Shown: in pieces, positions 25,663 to 34,677 of the stretch
How positions within the stretch are numbered: position 1 is the stretch's first letter
Layout of the letters: each line of letters begins with the position of its first letter
DNA from: an uncultured Agathobaculum sp.
GTDB taxonomy: Bacteria > Bacillota > Clostridia > Oscillospirales > Butyricicoccaceae
DNA: 64,000 nucleotides
Reading direction: 5' to 3'
Assembly (NCBI RefSeq): GCF_944380975.1
Contig: NZ_CALWJK010000003.1
Location: 1-64,000 of the forward strand
Translations under genes and position numbers: made by a program
Notes under the pieces: model-generated
Told to the model about the DNA's origin: nothing
Seen by the model: only the letters and a program-made list of their open reading frames with translations
Databases searched by the model: none

Positions 25663-27597
25663 ATGAGCGAAGAAAACAAGCAAAAGTCTCAGCAGGCTGC
25701 CAAAGGCGGTGCGCATATTGCCAAAGCAGGCGGTAAAGCAGTGGTAGCTTCGCCAGAGAATAAGGCAGCAGAAGAAAGTGCGGCTGCACCCAAGCGCAAT
25801 AAATATGCGGATAAGATGAATAAAAAGAAAAGCCGTCTCGGCAAAGGTGTGCGTATTGGCATCGGTATTGCAGTGATTGTCTCGCTGCTTGCTGCCGGCA
25901 TTTTCCTTGTGTGGAAAACACGGAACACAGGTACCGAGTTGCAAGGAGAGACCACTGCTGTAGCGACACGAGGTATGCTGGAAACCTATATTGAAGGCAG
26001 CGGCGTTACAGCAGCCAAAAAGCGTGAGGAACTTGGACGTGACCTGAAAGGCAAGGTAACCGATGTTCTGGTCGAGGTAGGCGACGAAGTCAAAAAGGGC
26101 GATAAGCTGGTTGTGGTGAATCCGACGGAAACCCGTCAGGAATTGGAAACCGCGCAGAATGAACTGGCGGAAGCCCAGCGGTCGGTCACTGCTGCGCAGG
26201 CGGAAGTAACGCAGGCACAGAATACATTAAATGCGGCGCAAAAGAAGCTGAATAAGTTGAATATTACTGCGCCGTTTACCGGTAAAATTATCCCGGTCAC
26301 AGATTCGGAAGGAAATACGACGACATTTCGTGTAGGACAGCAGATCAGTGAAGGGGAAGTCATCGGTCATATGGTGGATGACAGTAAGATGACGCTTTCT
26401 CTGTATTTTAGTTCGGCATACATGAACGATATCAAAAGTGGGCAGTCTGCTACGGTGTCCATTCCTTCTGCGATGAGTGAAATAACCGGTACGGTCTCTT
26501 CGGTTGAAAAATCCGAAAAGATTTCAGCGGATGGCGTAAAAATGTTCCGGGTCGTGGTTTCTATGCAGAATCCGGGAACGCTGACCAAGGGCATGGTGGC
26601 AACCGCGACGATTTCTGTCGGTGAGGCAGGCACAGTATATCCGGCTGAGTCTGGAACGCTGGAGTATAATCGCGAAGAGGCGGTTACGGCGCAGGTCAGC
26701 GGCGAAATCAGCGCAGTAAACGGAATTGATTATTACAGCTATAGTAGTGGTGCGACGATCATGCGCTTGACCAGTGATTCCGCGCAGGATGAAGTGAAGA
26801 CGGCGCAAAATGGTGTTACCACCGCGAAGACTGGTGTTACTACTGCACAGAAGCTGGTAAAGGATAAGCAGGATCGGATCACGGAACTGAAAAAGCTGAT
26901 CGAAAATGCTACGATTGAATCTCCTATTGACGGCGTTGTAGTCAGTGTCAATGCAATAGAGGATCAAGATGTGAGCGGAACGGATGCTTTGGTCGTTGTA
27001 GCAGATCTCAATGATATTGTTGTCAACGCAGATATTTTGTCTACGGATGTCGGTGCAGTACAGCCCGGTCAGCCTGCAACCATGAGCATGTACAACTATG
27101 ATGGTTCTCAGCTTACGTTGACCGGTATGGTGGATTCTGTTGCATTGGAACCGACACAGGATAGCAGCGGCGGTGGGCAGGGCAGCATGCCGACGTTCCG
27201 TGCTGTCATTGCAATCGACCCCATTGAAGGCCAGTCTATTTACAGCGGTATGATGGTGGATTTCCAAATCACAACAGCGTCGTCCATGGATTGTTTGATG
27301 GTTCCATCGCGCGCAATCGTGAATACGGATAGCGGTACAGCGGTTTTTGCTAAGCCTTTGACCGATGAGAATGGGGAAGAGATTCCTTTCAGTGAAACCT
27401 TGCCGATTCCGGAAGGAACAGAGGATATTCCCGAGGGCTTTGTGCTGGTGCCGGTAGAGGTAGGCATCGCAGATTCTACCAATACGGAAATCCTTTGGGG
27501 CATTGATGAGGGAACGACGGTATTTCTTGCAGGACCGCAGGATCTTTATGCCGATATGGGTATGGATTCCGGTGGCACTGCTATCGCCGTTGGATAA
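25663..27597 (+). CDS. MacA-like efflux adaptor (HlyD/RND adaptor family) with duplicated module
   Basis: 644 residues, longer than MacA (about 370). A 60-residue hydrophilic, Lys/Ala-rich cytoplasmic tail precedes one membrane helix (about 63-84). Outside are a lipoyl/barrel part (about 95-145), a coiled-coil hairpin (about 145-195, LETAQNELAEAQRSVTAAQA) returning to NITAPFTGKI, then a second hairpin (about 380-415, VKTAQNGVTTAKTGVTTAQK) returning to TIESPIDGVVVSV, and a C-terminal barrel. The adaptor-hairpin module thus appears twice. Adaptor proteins link MacB-type ABC exporters to the envelope; the two following genes encode the ATPase and permease. Substrate unknown (peptide, lipid or drug). 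Confidence 0.88.
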   Translation: MSEENKQKSQQAAKGGAHIAKAGGKAVVASPENKAAEESAAAPKRNKYADKMNKKKSRLGKGVRIGIGIAVIVSLLAAGIFLVWKTRNTGTELQGETTAVATRGMLETYIEGSGVTAAKKREELGRDLKGKVTDVLVEVGDEVKKGDKLVVVNPTETRQELETAQNELAEAQRSVTAAQAEVTQAQNTLNAAQKKLNKLNITAPFTGKIIPVTDSEGNTTTFRVGQQISEGEVIGHMVDDSKMTLSLYFSSAYMNDIKSGQSATVSIPSAMSEITGTVSSVEKSEKISADGVKMFRVVVSMQNPGTLTKGMVATATISVGEAGTVYPAESGTLEYNREEAVTAQVSGEISAVNGIDYYSYSSGATIMRLTSDSAQDEVKTAQNGVTTAKTGVTTAQKLVKDKQDRITELKKLIENATIESPIDGVVVSVNAIEDQDVSGTDALVVVADLNDIVVNADILSTDVGAVQPGQPATMSMYNYDGSQLTLTGMVDSVALEPTQDSSGGGQGSMPTFRAVIAIDPIEGQSIYSGMMVDFQITTASSMDCLMVPSRAIVNTDSGTAVFAKPLTDENGEEIPFSETLPIPEGTEDIPEGFVLVPVEVGIADSTNTEILWGIDEGTTVFLAGPQDLYADMGMDSGGTAIAVG

Positions 27598-27607
27598 GGA
27601 GGGCGCT

Positions 27608-28366
27608 ATGTTTTGGAGAAAAGCGCCTCAGTCGGATGAAGCAAAGCAGGGAGTGGAAGAGAGCGATCTGCTGATTGATGTCCGGCAAATGAGTAAAATT
27701 TATAACGAGGGCAGGGAAAATGAAGTCCGCGCCCTAGATAATATTTCTTTAGAGGTTCCATGGGGAGAGTTTCTCTGTATTTTGGGACAGTCAGGTTCGG
27801 GAAAGTCCACTCTAATGAATATTTTAGGATGTTTGGATATTCCGACCTATGGCACGTATTATTTGAATGGCCAAGCGGTCAGTGATATGAAACCATCTGT
27901 TCTTTCCGGTATTCGAAATAGAGAAATTGGCTTCATATTTCAGGGCTTCAATCTGATTCCCGCGCTGACTGCACTGGAAAACGTTGAATTACCGCTGATT
28001 TATCGTGGTATGAGCAAGGAAGAGAGAAGACAACTGGCGACGGATGCCCTGATTTCGGTTGGTCTGGAAAAACGAATGGATCACCGGCCGGGAGAAATGT
28101 CGGGCGGTCAGCAGCAGCGCGTTGCCATTGCACGCGCAGTTGCGGCAAAACCCCCGATCATTATGGCTGACGAGCCGACAGGCAATTTGGATTCTGCATC
28201 AGGTCTGGAAATTATGCGTCAGCTTTCCACGTTGAATGAGCAGGGAACATCCATCATTCTGATTACACATGATAACCATTTGGCACAAATGGCAAAGAGA
28301 ATTGTCACCATTCAAGATGGACATATCATTTCCGATGCTCCCCCGAAAGGAGGATTGGATGTATGA
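27608..28366 (+). CDS. MacB/LolD-type ABC transporter ATP-binding protein
   Basis: 252 residues. An N-terminal extension of about 30 residues precedes the ATPase: Walker A GQSGSGKST, Q-loop FIFQGFNLIPALTALEN, signature MSGGQQQRVAIARA, Walker B IIMADEPTGNLD and H-loop ILITHD. The GFNL and TGNLDS sequences are typical of the MacB/LolD/FtsE group. AAGGAGG is nine bases before ATG 27608. The stop overlaps the permease start as ATGA, so the two are coupled. Confidence 0.96.
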   Translation: MFWRKAPQSDEAKQGVEESDLLIDVRQMSKIYNEGRENEVRALDNISLEVPWGEFLCILGQSGSGKSTLMNILGCLDIPTYGTYYLNGQAVSDMKPSVLSGIRNREIGFIFQGFNLIPALTALENVELPLIYRGMSKEERRQLATDALISVGLEKRMDHRPGEMSGGQQQRVAIARAVAAKPPIIMADEPTGNLDSASGLEIMRQLSTLNEQGTSIILITHDNHLAQMAKRIVTIQDGHIISDAPPKGGLDV

Positions 28367-29613
28367 ATTGGCTGCAAACCGTTCGAATGGCGTTTAAGTC
28401 CATTATGAATAATAAGGTTCGCTCTATCCTGACGATGCTGGGCATCATTATTGGCGTAGCTTCGGTTATTGCGATTGTTGCCTATATTCAGGGTGGTACC
28501 AAGCTACAACGTCTGCAATATGAGGCCATGGGTGTGAACCGTATTGATGTATATGGATATGGTGCCAAAAGCCGGGATTGGCAGGATTTTGAGGAGTACC
28601 TCGATACAGAGCTTGCAGATAAAGTAGCTGCGTGGTCGCCACAAAGCCAATACTATGATTGGCAAAGCGATGGCATCCAGTATCGTCGACAAAAGCTGGC
28701 CAATGAAAATGGCATGACTTATATGTATTTCGGCAATCAGGACTATGGCGAGGTCACAAGCCGAAGCATTTCCATTGGGCGCGATATCTCAAAAGAGGAT
28801 TGCGATAGCCGTGCGCGTGTCTGTGTCATTGGAGAAACACTGCAAAAGTACTTTTTCGGCGCAATGAGTCCTCTGGGGCAAAAGCTGCGCGTTGGCGGAA
28901 AAAGCTTTGAAGTAATTGGCGTCTATGCAGGAAAATATGAAGGAAAACTGAATACGGAAGATCAGTTGATTGTTTTTCCATATACGCTTCAGAACAGTAT
29001 GATGAGTATGAGCGGTATGTCGGATAAGCAATACGTCATCAAGGCAGCGAGCAAAGAAGATATCTCCGAACTGACTGATACGTTACTGCCGGAATTCATG
29101 CAGAGCCGCTGCGAGTCCAGCGGCGGGTATTTCAGCGCATATTCCAATAGCCAGTGGCAGGAACAGTCCGAGGCTTCCGCAAACATGTTTGCGTTACTTG
29201 GCGGCGGTATCGCGGGTATATCTTTATTGGTAGGCGGCATTGGCATTATGAATATCATGCTGGTTTCTGTGACAGAGCGCACGCGCGAAATTGGTATTCG
29301 TATGGCGATTGGCGCACGCAAACGGGATATCATTGGACAATTTTTGGTAGAGGCCGCGGTGGTATCGTGTTTCGGCGGTATTATAGGTATTGTCTTAGGC
29401 TGCTTTTTGTCTGCTATCTTAGGCAACTTGTTGTTGATGCAGCAGATGTCGAGCAGCTATATGCCAACGATAGAGCAGTTTACGGTTTTGCCGTCGCTGG
29501 GACTGATCCTCGGTGCGTTTTTGTTCTCTGCACTGATTGGTATCATTTTCGGACTTTATCCTGCCAATAAGGCTTCTAATTTGCAGCCGGTTGATGCGCT
29601 GCGTACGCAATAA
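28363..29613 (+). CDS. MacB-type ABC transporter permease
   Basis: 416 residues. One N-terminal membrane helix (about 18-40, ILTMLGIIIGVASVIAIVAY), an external MacB periplasmic-core-type domain (about 45-275), and three C-terminal membrane helices (FtsX domain, about 285-410) with VGGIGIMNIMLVSVTERTRE. Uses ATP-driven mechanotransmission rather than transport through the membrane in MacB; partner of the adaptor and ATPase upstream. Start overlaps the ATPase stop. Confidence 0.95.
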   Translation: MNWLQTVRMAFKSIMNNKVRSILTMLGIIIGVASVIAIVAYIQGGTKLQRLQYEAMGVNRIDVYGYGAKSRDWQDFEEYLDTELADKVAAWSPQSQYYDWQSDGIQYRRQKLANENGMTYMYFGNQDYGEVTSRSISIGRDISKEDCDSRARVCVIGETLQKYFFGAMSPLGQKLRVGGKSFEVIGVYAGKYEGKLNTEDQLIVFPYTLQNSMMSMSGMSDKQYVIKAASKEDISELTDTLLPEFMQSRCESSGGYFSAYSNSQWQEQSEASANMFALLGGGIAGISLLVGGIGIMNIMLVSVTERTREIGIRMAIGARKRDIIGQFLVEAAVVSCFGGIIGIVLGCFLSAILGNLLLMQQMSSSYMPTIEQFTVLPSLGLILGAFLFSALIGIIFGLYPANKASNLQPVDALRTQ

Positions 29614-29626
29614 AGCGAGGTGGGCA

Positions 29627-31903
29627 ATGTTGAAAAGAAAATTTGTGAGCTTAGTTCTGGTTCTGCTATTTGTTTTTTCTCCTGCTTCTGCGGCTTTTTC
29701 TGATATTTCAGACAGTAAATTAGCGCAGACGGCTTCGGTATTGGATGCGCTTGGCATTATGCAGGGTGTGGGGAATAACCGCTTTGATCCAAGCAGTTCG
29801 CTGACACGCGCTCAGTTTTGCAAACTGGCTGTCACGGCATTGGGTTTTTCGGATGTGAGTGCTTATGGCAGCTATACGATTTTCCCAGATGTGAAAAATA
29901 CGCATTGGGCGGCACCGTACATCAATGCTGCGGTTCGGCATCCAGAGCTCAAAGATCAGGCCATTATCCGCGGTTATGCGGACGGTACATTTGGGCCGGA
30001 TAAAACTGTAAATTATGGTGAAGTGTGCACGATGCTGCTTCGCATGCTGGGTTATACGGAAGCGGATATCGGCCCGTTCTGGCCTGCTGATTATATTGCA
30101 CGTGCGCAGTCGCTTGGTCTGACCAAAGATGTCTCGTTATCCGATCCGAAGGCTGCGGTCAAGCGATCTGATGCAGCGATTATGCTGCTGAATACTTTGG
30201 GTGCGCCAATGAAGGGGGATGAGGGCGGCCTCCTGTTGGACCGTGTGGCTTCCGCAACGGTTAAGGACAGCATCCTGCTTGAAACCAGTGAAACGGATAG
30301 TTCTTTGGCAGATAACGAAGCTGTATTCTATGAAGGCGGCTCGTTGAATGAAGCACCGAGAAAAACCGCAGGAACATTGGATAAGAGCTTGATTGGCGTG
30401 TACGGTACGATTGTGGTCGGTAAAGAAGGCGATAAGGTTGCTGTGGGCGTGATTCCTAATAATAATAAAGTAGAAACGTATACAGTAACCGAGGTATCGG
30501 CTGATAGCATTCAGACCGAGCAGCAAACTCTGCATCCGAATCGCGATACCAATGTGTATGTGTCCAGAGAGGGCAGAAAGCTCGGTACGTTTGCAGAAAT
30601 GTGGTCTGGTATTCAGGCGGGAGACTCCTTACATTGCTATTATAACGAATATGGTGCGTTGGAATTGATGGCGGTTCTGCCGCGCGTTTCGTCGTCGGCT
30701 GGTAATTCGTTTGTCTATGGTGTCGAAAGTTCGATCAATATTCCGGCTGAATATCAAATCGTCAAAAATGGTACTGTAGTTGATCGCACAAAGCTGAAGA
30801 AGTATGATGTGGTCACGTTGGATGCAGAAAACAAGCAGGCGCTTGTTTCGGATATGAAGATCAGCGGACAATATCTCAACGGAACACCTACGTTTAGTTA
30901 CCCGCAAACGGTTACTATGTACGGTAAAAATTATTCGATTTCCGATCAGGCAGCAGCGACCTTTGCAAACCTTGAGCTTAATGATTACATTACGCTGTTG
31001 TTTGATACGGAAGGAAATGTTGCAGCCGCTTATCCCAGAAATGTGATCAGTGCGGATATGCAGGGCATCGTTACAAACGTCAAGGACGGTACAACCGCTA
31101 CAGTAGCGTTATTTAACGGTATTACGCTGCAGGATCTGGCTGTTGATGCCGATGAGTTGGGTAGCATGCTTGGCAGTGTAGTTGTGGTTACTCAATCCTC
31201 TGGCGGTAAGGCGGCCTTGAGTGTTAGGACGCTCAGCGGCAAAGTTTCGGGTACATGGTCAATTGCTGACAGCAAGTTGGGTGATCGCAAGGTTTCTCCA
31301 AAGGTTAAGATTTATGAAGAAGTCATCTCTGGGGCACCGTTGAATGCAATCAAGGCTTCGGATATTACAACAGATACGGTAGAGTCCGGACAAATTCGTT
31401 ATACCGTGACGGATAGTGCGGGGACCGTGACCAATATCGTTCTTGGTGATGTAACGGGCGAAAGCTGGATATACGGTATTGCTGTTGGTGAGAGGCAGGA
31501 AAATGACGGTTCAGAAACCAATTTTGTCAAGCTGAAATATTGGAATGGCACTGCTGGTACAGAGGCAACATATCGTGTGCTGTCACTGCCAGGATCGCTG
31601 AATAGTACTCCTGTTGGTATACCGATCGGGTATTCGACAAGTGAAAATGTTGTGAATACTTCGCTTTCTACACAAAAACTCGATTTGGTTGATACAGTTG
31701 ATCTTTCGGCGTTTGATGGATCTGCTGGTGTACGAACAAAGAATGGGTATTATGCGCTGGCTGATAATGTTGGTGTGTATATTTCTGGACGGAGTGAATT
31801 TATCTCTTTGCAGAATGCAAAATCCAATTATACTTCTTTCCGACTGTACGCGAATAAGTCCGCAGAGGAAGGCGGCAAGATTCGTTTGATTCTTGCTTCT
31901 TAA
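29627..31903 (+). CDS. SLH-domain surface protein at the end of the MacAB operon
   Basis: 758 residues. Signal peptide about 1-26, ending SPASAAF; three SLH repeats about 28-205, with LDALGIMQGVGNNRFDPSSS, FPDVKNTHWAAPYINAA, IIRGYADGTFGPDKTVNYGE and a final less typical repeat. The remaining 550 residues are Ser/Thr/Val-rich, beta-type sequence without a motif I recognise. SLH domains attach proteins to cell-wall polymers. The gene starts 13 bases after the permease stop with GCGAGGTGGG upstream, so it is part of the MacAB unit. It could be cargo, a wall-side partner of the exporter, or only co-regulated. Confidence 0.82.
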   Translation: MLKRKFVSLVLVLLFVFSPASAAFSDISDSKLAQTASVLDALGIMQGVGNNRFDPSSSLTRAQFCKLAVTALGFSDVSAYGSYTIFPDVKNTHWAAPYINAAVRHPELKDQAIIRGYADGTFGPDKTVNYGEVCTMLLRMLGYTEADIGPFWPADYIARAQSLGLTKDVSLSDPKAAVKRSDAAIMLLNTLGAPMKGDEGGLLLDRVASATVKDSILLETSETDSSLADNEAVFYEGGSLNEAPRKTAGTLDKSLIGVYGTIVVGKEGDKVAVGVIPNNNKVETYTVTEVSADSIQTEQQTLHPNRDTNVYVSREGRKLGTFAEMWSGIQAGDSLHCYYNEYGALELMAVLPRVSSSAGNSFVYGVESSINIPAEYQIVKNGTVVDRTKLKKYDVVTLDAENKQALVSDMKISGQYLNGTPTFSYPQTVTMYGKNYSISDQAAATFANLELNDYITLLFDTEGNVAAAYPRNVISADMQGIVTNVKDGTTATVALFNGITLQDLAVDADELGSMLGSVVVVTQSSGGKAALSVRTLSGKVSGTWSIADSKLGDRKVSPKVKIYEEVISGAPLNAIKASDITTDTVESGQIRYTVTDSAGTVTNIVLGDVTGESWIYGIAVGERQENDGSETNFVKLKYWNGTAGTEATYRVLSLPGSLNSTPVGIPIGYSTSENVVNTSLSTQKLDLVDTVDLSAFDGSAGVRTKNGYYALADNVGVYISGRSEFISLQNAKSNYTSFRLYANKSAEEGGKIRLILAS

Positions 31904-31916
31904 AGCAAAATGAAGG

Positions 31917-31945
31917 ACGCCGCAGAACCAATGGTTCTGCGGCGT
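31917..31945 (+). terminator. Hairpin after the SLH gene
   Basis: A 13-bp perfect stem (ACGCCGCAGAACC with its complement) and three-base loop, followed only by TTTGA-like sequence; a strong hairpin with a weak T-run. Confidence 0.65.
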
Positions 31946-31970
31946 TTGACTATTAAAATGAAATAAGGTA

Positions 31971-31997
31971 AAAAGTCCGGCTATTGCCGGACTTTTT
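31971..31997. terminator. Bidirectional terminator between the SLH gene and thiD
   Basis: AAAAGTCCGG, six-base loop, CCGGACTTTTT. Works for the plus strand and, with the A-run, for thiD on the minus strand. Confidence 0.85.
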
Positions 31998-32026
31998 CGT
32001 GTAGGAAATAAATATGTAAAAGGGGA

Positions 32027-32809
32027 TTATTCCCAGTTAACTTTATGCTGTAATGGTCCGGAGCCATGCCCTAAATCAAGGCCATATTGGATGCAAGCGG
32101 TGAGATAACGTTTTGCGCGTTTTACACTCTCGACTAGAGAAATGCCTTGTGCCAATCCGCAGGCGATAGCGGAAGAAAGGGTGCAGCCGGTGCCATGGGT
32201 ATTGGGGTTATGAATGCGAGTGGCTGGGAGCCAATGTATTTGATTCTCAGCGTATAGCAGATCATCTGCACAATCCGATAGGTGACCGCCTTTGATCAAT
32301 ACGGAACCGCCTGTTTGCAATGCAATTTTTTTCGCTGCCTGTTCCATTTGCGATTTTGTGGAAATGTATGAGCCGGAAAGTGCTGAGGCCTCCGCTAAGT
32401 TGGGTGTAATCAATGTGCAGAGAGGGAAAATTTCTTCAATGAGAGTTTTTGCAGCATCTGGACGGAGTAAATCATGTCCGCTGGAAGACATCATAACCGG
32501 ATCAAGCACAATATTATGTGTATGGTGGGCGCGCAGCCGTTTCGCAGTCATGCGGATATTCTCGGCATTATACAGCATGCCCAATTTGACGGCATCTGGC
32601 CGTATATCATCGAAAACACAATCAATTTGCTGTTCGACCAAAGAAGCTGGGACGGGCTGCATACCGAAAACACCGGTTGTGTTTTGCGCAATTACGACGG
32701 TAATTACACTCATACCGAAAAGCCCATGTGCTTCTATCGTTTTCAAATCAGCTTGAATGCCTGCGCCGCCGGTCGGATCGGTTCCGGCAATAGAAAGAAC
32801 GGTTTTCAT
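32027..32809 (-). CDS. thiD: Hydroxymethylpyrimidine/phosphomethylpyrimidine kinase
   Basis: 260 residues. Phosphorylates HMP and HMP-phosphate for thiamine synthesis. The ribokinase-fold motifs SIAGTDPTGGAGIQADLKT at the N terminus, VVIAQNTTGV, LDPVMMSSSG, and the catalytic NTHGTGCTLSSAIACGLA near the C terminus are present. The start overlaps the upstream radical SAM gene as ATGA, so they are coupled. No thiamine riboswitch precedes the operon and no other thi gene is nearby; a pyridoxal-kinase role is a known alternative in this family. Confidence 0.92.
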   Translation of the reverse strand: MKTVLSIAGTDPTGGAGIQADLKTIEAHGLFGMSVITVVIAQNTTGVFGMQPVPASLVEQQIDCVFDDIRPDAVKLGMLYNAENIRMTAKRLRAHHTHNIVLDPVMMSSSGHDLLRPDAAKTLIEEIFPLCTLITPNLAEASALSGSYISTKSQMEQAAKKIALQTGGSVLIKGGHLSDCADDLLYAENQIHWLPATRIHNPNTHGTGCTLSSAIACGLAQGISLVESVKRAKRYLTACIQYGLDLGHGSGPLQHKVNWE

Positions 32810-33714
32810 GATTTGTTTACCTCCAATCCTGATCCATCAAATGCGGGAATAAAGCTTTCACCGATTGAGCCTGCTTGTTGGAAGAAACCGCCAAGACCTA
32901 GGGAACAAAAGAGTTCGCAGGCATCGGTATATTCTTCTTCTGTTATGGTGCGATTCAACTCTGGCCAGCTTTGCATGTCAAACGGTGTATACTGTCGCAT
33001 TAAGCTGACTAAAACGGTATCTCCAAACCTAGACGCAATATCACGCAGCACCTGTGCTGTGTCATTTCGAAGACCTGGCAGCATTAGATGTCGGATAATC
33101 GTACCGCGGGTTAATATGCCGGCATCATCAAATTGCGGAAGGCCAGTTTGACGAACCATCTCGGAAATGGACTCCACAGCAGTTTCCCTATAATCTTCAA
33201 CATGAGAATACCGGGAGGCATAATAGCTGCTGTAATACTTATAGTCCGGTAAATAGATATCAATGTATCCTTCCAATAGCTGGAGCGTCTCTACACGCTC
33301 ATAGCCGCTGGAATTGTATACGATGGGAATATGCAGCCCGTGACTTTTAGCGAGTGACAGCGCTTGTATGATCTGCGGCACATAATGTGCGCCAGTTACA
33401 AGATTGATGTTATGTGCGCCTTTCTTCTCCAGTGATAGAAAGGTATCTGCTAGTTGCTGAGCGGACAAGGTCTGTCCAATACCATCTCGGCGACTGATTT
33501 GCCGATTTTGGCAGAACACACATCCCAGTGAGCAATGGGAGAAAAACACAGTACCGGAGCCGTTTGTGCTGGAAATTGGGGGTTCCTCCCATTGATGAAG
33601 GGAAGCACGTGCAGCTTCAATCTGGTCGTTTGCGCCGCAAAGACCGCGTGCTTGTGTACGGTCTACGCCGCATGCATGCGGGCATAGCTTGCAATTTTTC
33701 AGCAGATCCGTCAA
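32806..33714 (-). CDS. PflX-like radical SAM protein
   Basis: 302 residues. The radical SAM cluster motif is FFSHCSLGCVFCQN (CxxxCxxC), preceded by a second Cys group near the N terminus (CKLCPHACGVDR and GLCG). This is the arrangement of the PflX group, relatives of pyruvate-formate-lyase activating enzyme whose substrate is unknown. TTG at 33714 has GGAGGG six bases upstream. Translationally coupled to thiD, which hints at, but does not show, a link to cofactor metabolism. Confidence 0.87.
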   Translation of the reverse strand: MTDLLKNCKLCPHACGVDRTQARGLCGANDQIEAARASLHQWEEPPISSTNGSGTVFFSHCSLGCVFCQNRQISRRDGIGQTLSAQQLADTFLSLEKKGAHNINLVTGAHYVPQIIQALSLAKSHGLHIPIVYNSSGYERVETLQLLEGYIDIYLPDYKYYSSYYASRYSHVEDYRETAVESISEMVRQTGLPQFDDAGILTRGTIIRHLMLPGLRNDTAQVLRDIASRFGDTVLVSLMRQYTPFDMQSWPELNRTITEEEYTDACELFCSLGLGGFFQQAGSIGESFIPAFDGSGLEVNKS

Positions 33715-33736
33715 TGATATCCCTCCAATCAAATTT

Positions 33737-33785
33737 ATTATAGCGGATTTAAGTCTGGAAATAAAGGTAGGATTTGTGATATACT
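33737..33785. promoter_or_regulatory. Divergent promoter region between the radical SAM gene and metF
   Basis: On the minus strand TATAAT (33742-33737) precedes the radical SAM start by about 22 bases. On the plus strand TGATATACT (33777-33785) is an extended -10 box 31 bases before metF. Neither has a strong -35. The short leaders leave no room for a SAM or TPP riboswitch. Confidence 0.55.
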
Positions 33786-33816
33786 ATTTGAAAAAGCAAT
33801 ACAGGAGATATGCGCT

Positions 33817-34677
33817 ATGAAGATTTCAGATATTTTAAAGCAAGATAAAGTTACGCTGTCATTTGAAGTGTTTCCCCCAAAAACCAGCAGCAGCTATGAG
33901 TCGGTCGCGCGCGCAACGCAGGAAATTGCAGCATTGCATCCAGACTTCATGAGCGTTACTTATGGTGCGGGCGGTGGTACCAGCGAGCACACCGTGCAGA
34001 TTGCATCGGATCTTCATGCGCAATATGGCGTTCAGGTGCTGACGCATTTGACTTGCGTGTCCTCTACGCGGCAGCACGTATCTGCGATGCTGGAAAAGTT
34101 CAAGCAGCAGGGCATTGAAAATGTGCTGGCACTGCGTGGAGATATTCCAGCAGGCGGTGCACCGGAGAATGATTATCACTATGCAGCGGAATTAGTGCGC
34201 GATATTAAATCACAGGGTGATTTTTGTGTTGGCGGTGCATGTTATCCGGAAGGACATGTAGAAGCAGCGAACAAAACCGAGGATATCCTGCATCTGAAAG
34301 AGAAAGTGGAGGCAGGATGTGAATTCCTGACCACGCAAATGTTCTTTGACAATAATATTCTATATAATTTTCTGTATCGAATTCGCGAAAAGGGGATCAC
34401 TGTGCCGGTCATTGCGGGTATTATGCCAGTGACTAATGTAAAGCAGATCAAGCGCATCACTTCGATGTCGGGAACGTATTTGCCGGAGCGCTTTAAGGCG
34501 ATTGTTGATCGGTTTGGTGAGAACCCGGATGCAATGAAGCAGGCTGGCGTGATTTATGCGACTGAACAGATTATTGACTTGATTGCGAATGGCGTTAACC
34601 ACATTCATGTTTATTCGATGAACAAACCGGAAGTCGCAGCTGGCATTCAGGCTAGTCTGTCGGAGATCCTCAAGTGA
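33817..34677 (+). CDS. metF: 5,10-methylenetetrahydrofolate reductase
   Basis: 286 residues. Reduces methylene-THF to methyl-THF, the methyl donor for methionine synthase; FAD-binding TIM barrel. The catalytic Glu region is LSFEVFPPKTS, followed by MSVTYGAGGGTSEHT, LALRGDIP and LTTQMFFDN. GGAG precedes the ATG by nine bases. The next gene starts at GTGA overlapping the stop, so metF and the two methionine-synthase genes form one operon. Confidence 0.95.
   Translation: MKISDILKQDKVTLSFEVFPPKTSSSYESVARATQEIAALHPDFMSVTYGAGGGTSEHTVQIASDLHAQYGVQVLTHLTCVSSTRQHVSAMLEKFKQQGIENVLALRGDIPAGGAPENDYHYAAELVRDIKSQGDFCVGGACYPEGHVEAANKTEDILHLKEKVEAGCEFLTTQMFFDNNILYNFLYRIREKGITVPVIAGIMPVTNVKQIKRITSMSGTYLPERFKAIVDRFGENPDAMKQAGVIYATEQIIDLIANGVNHIHVYSMNKPEVAAGIQASLSEILK

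Noticed and set aside
33786..33816. Possible SAM riboswitch before metF
   Set aside because: The leader after the extended -10 box is only about 30 bases, too short for a SAM or B12 riboswitch.
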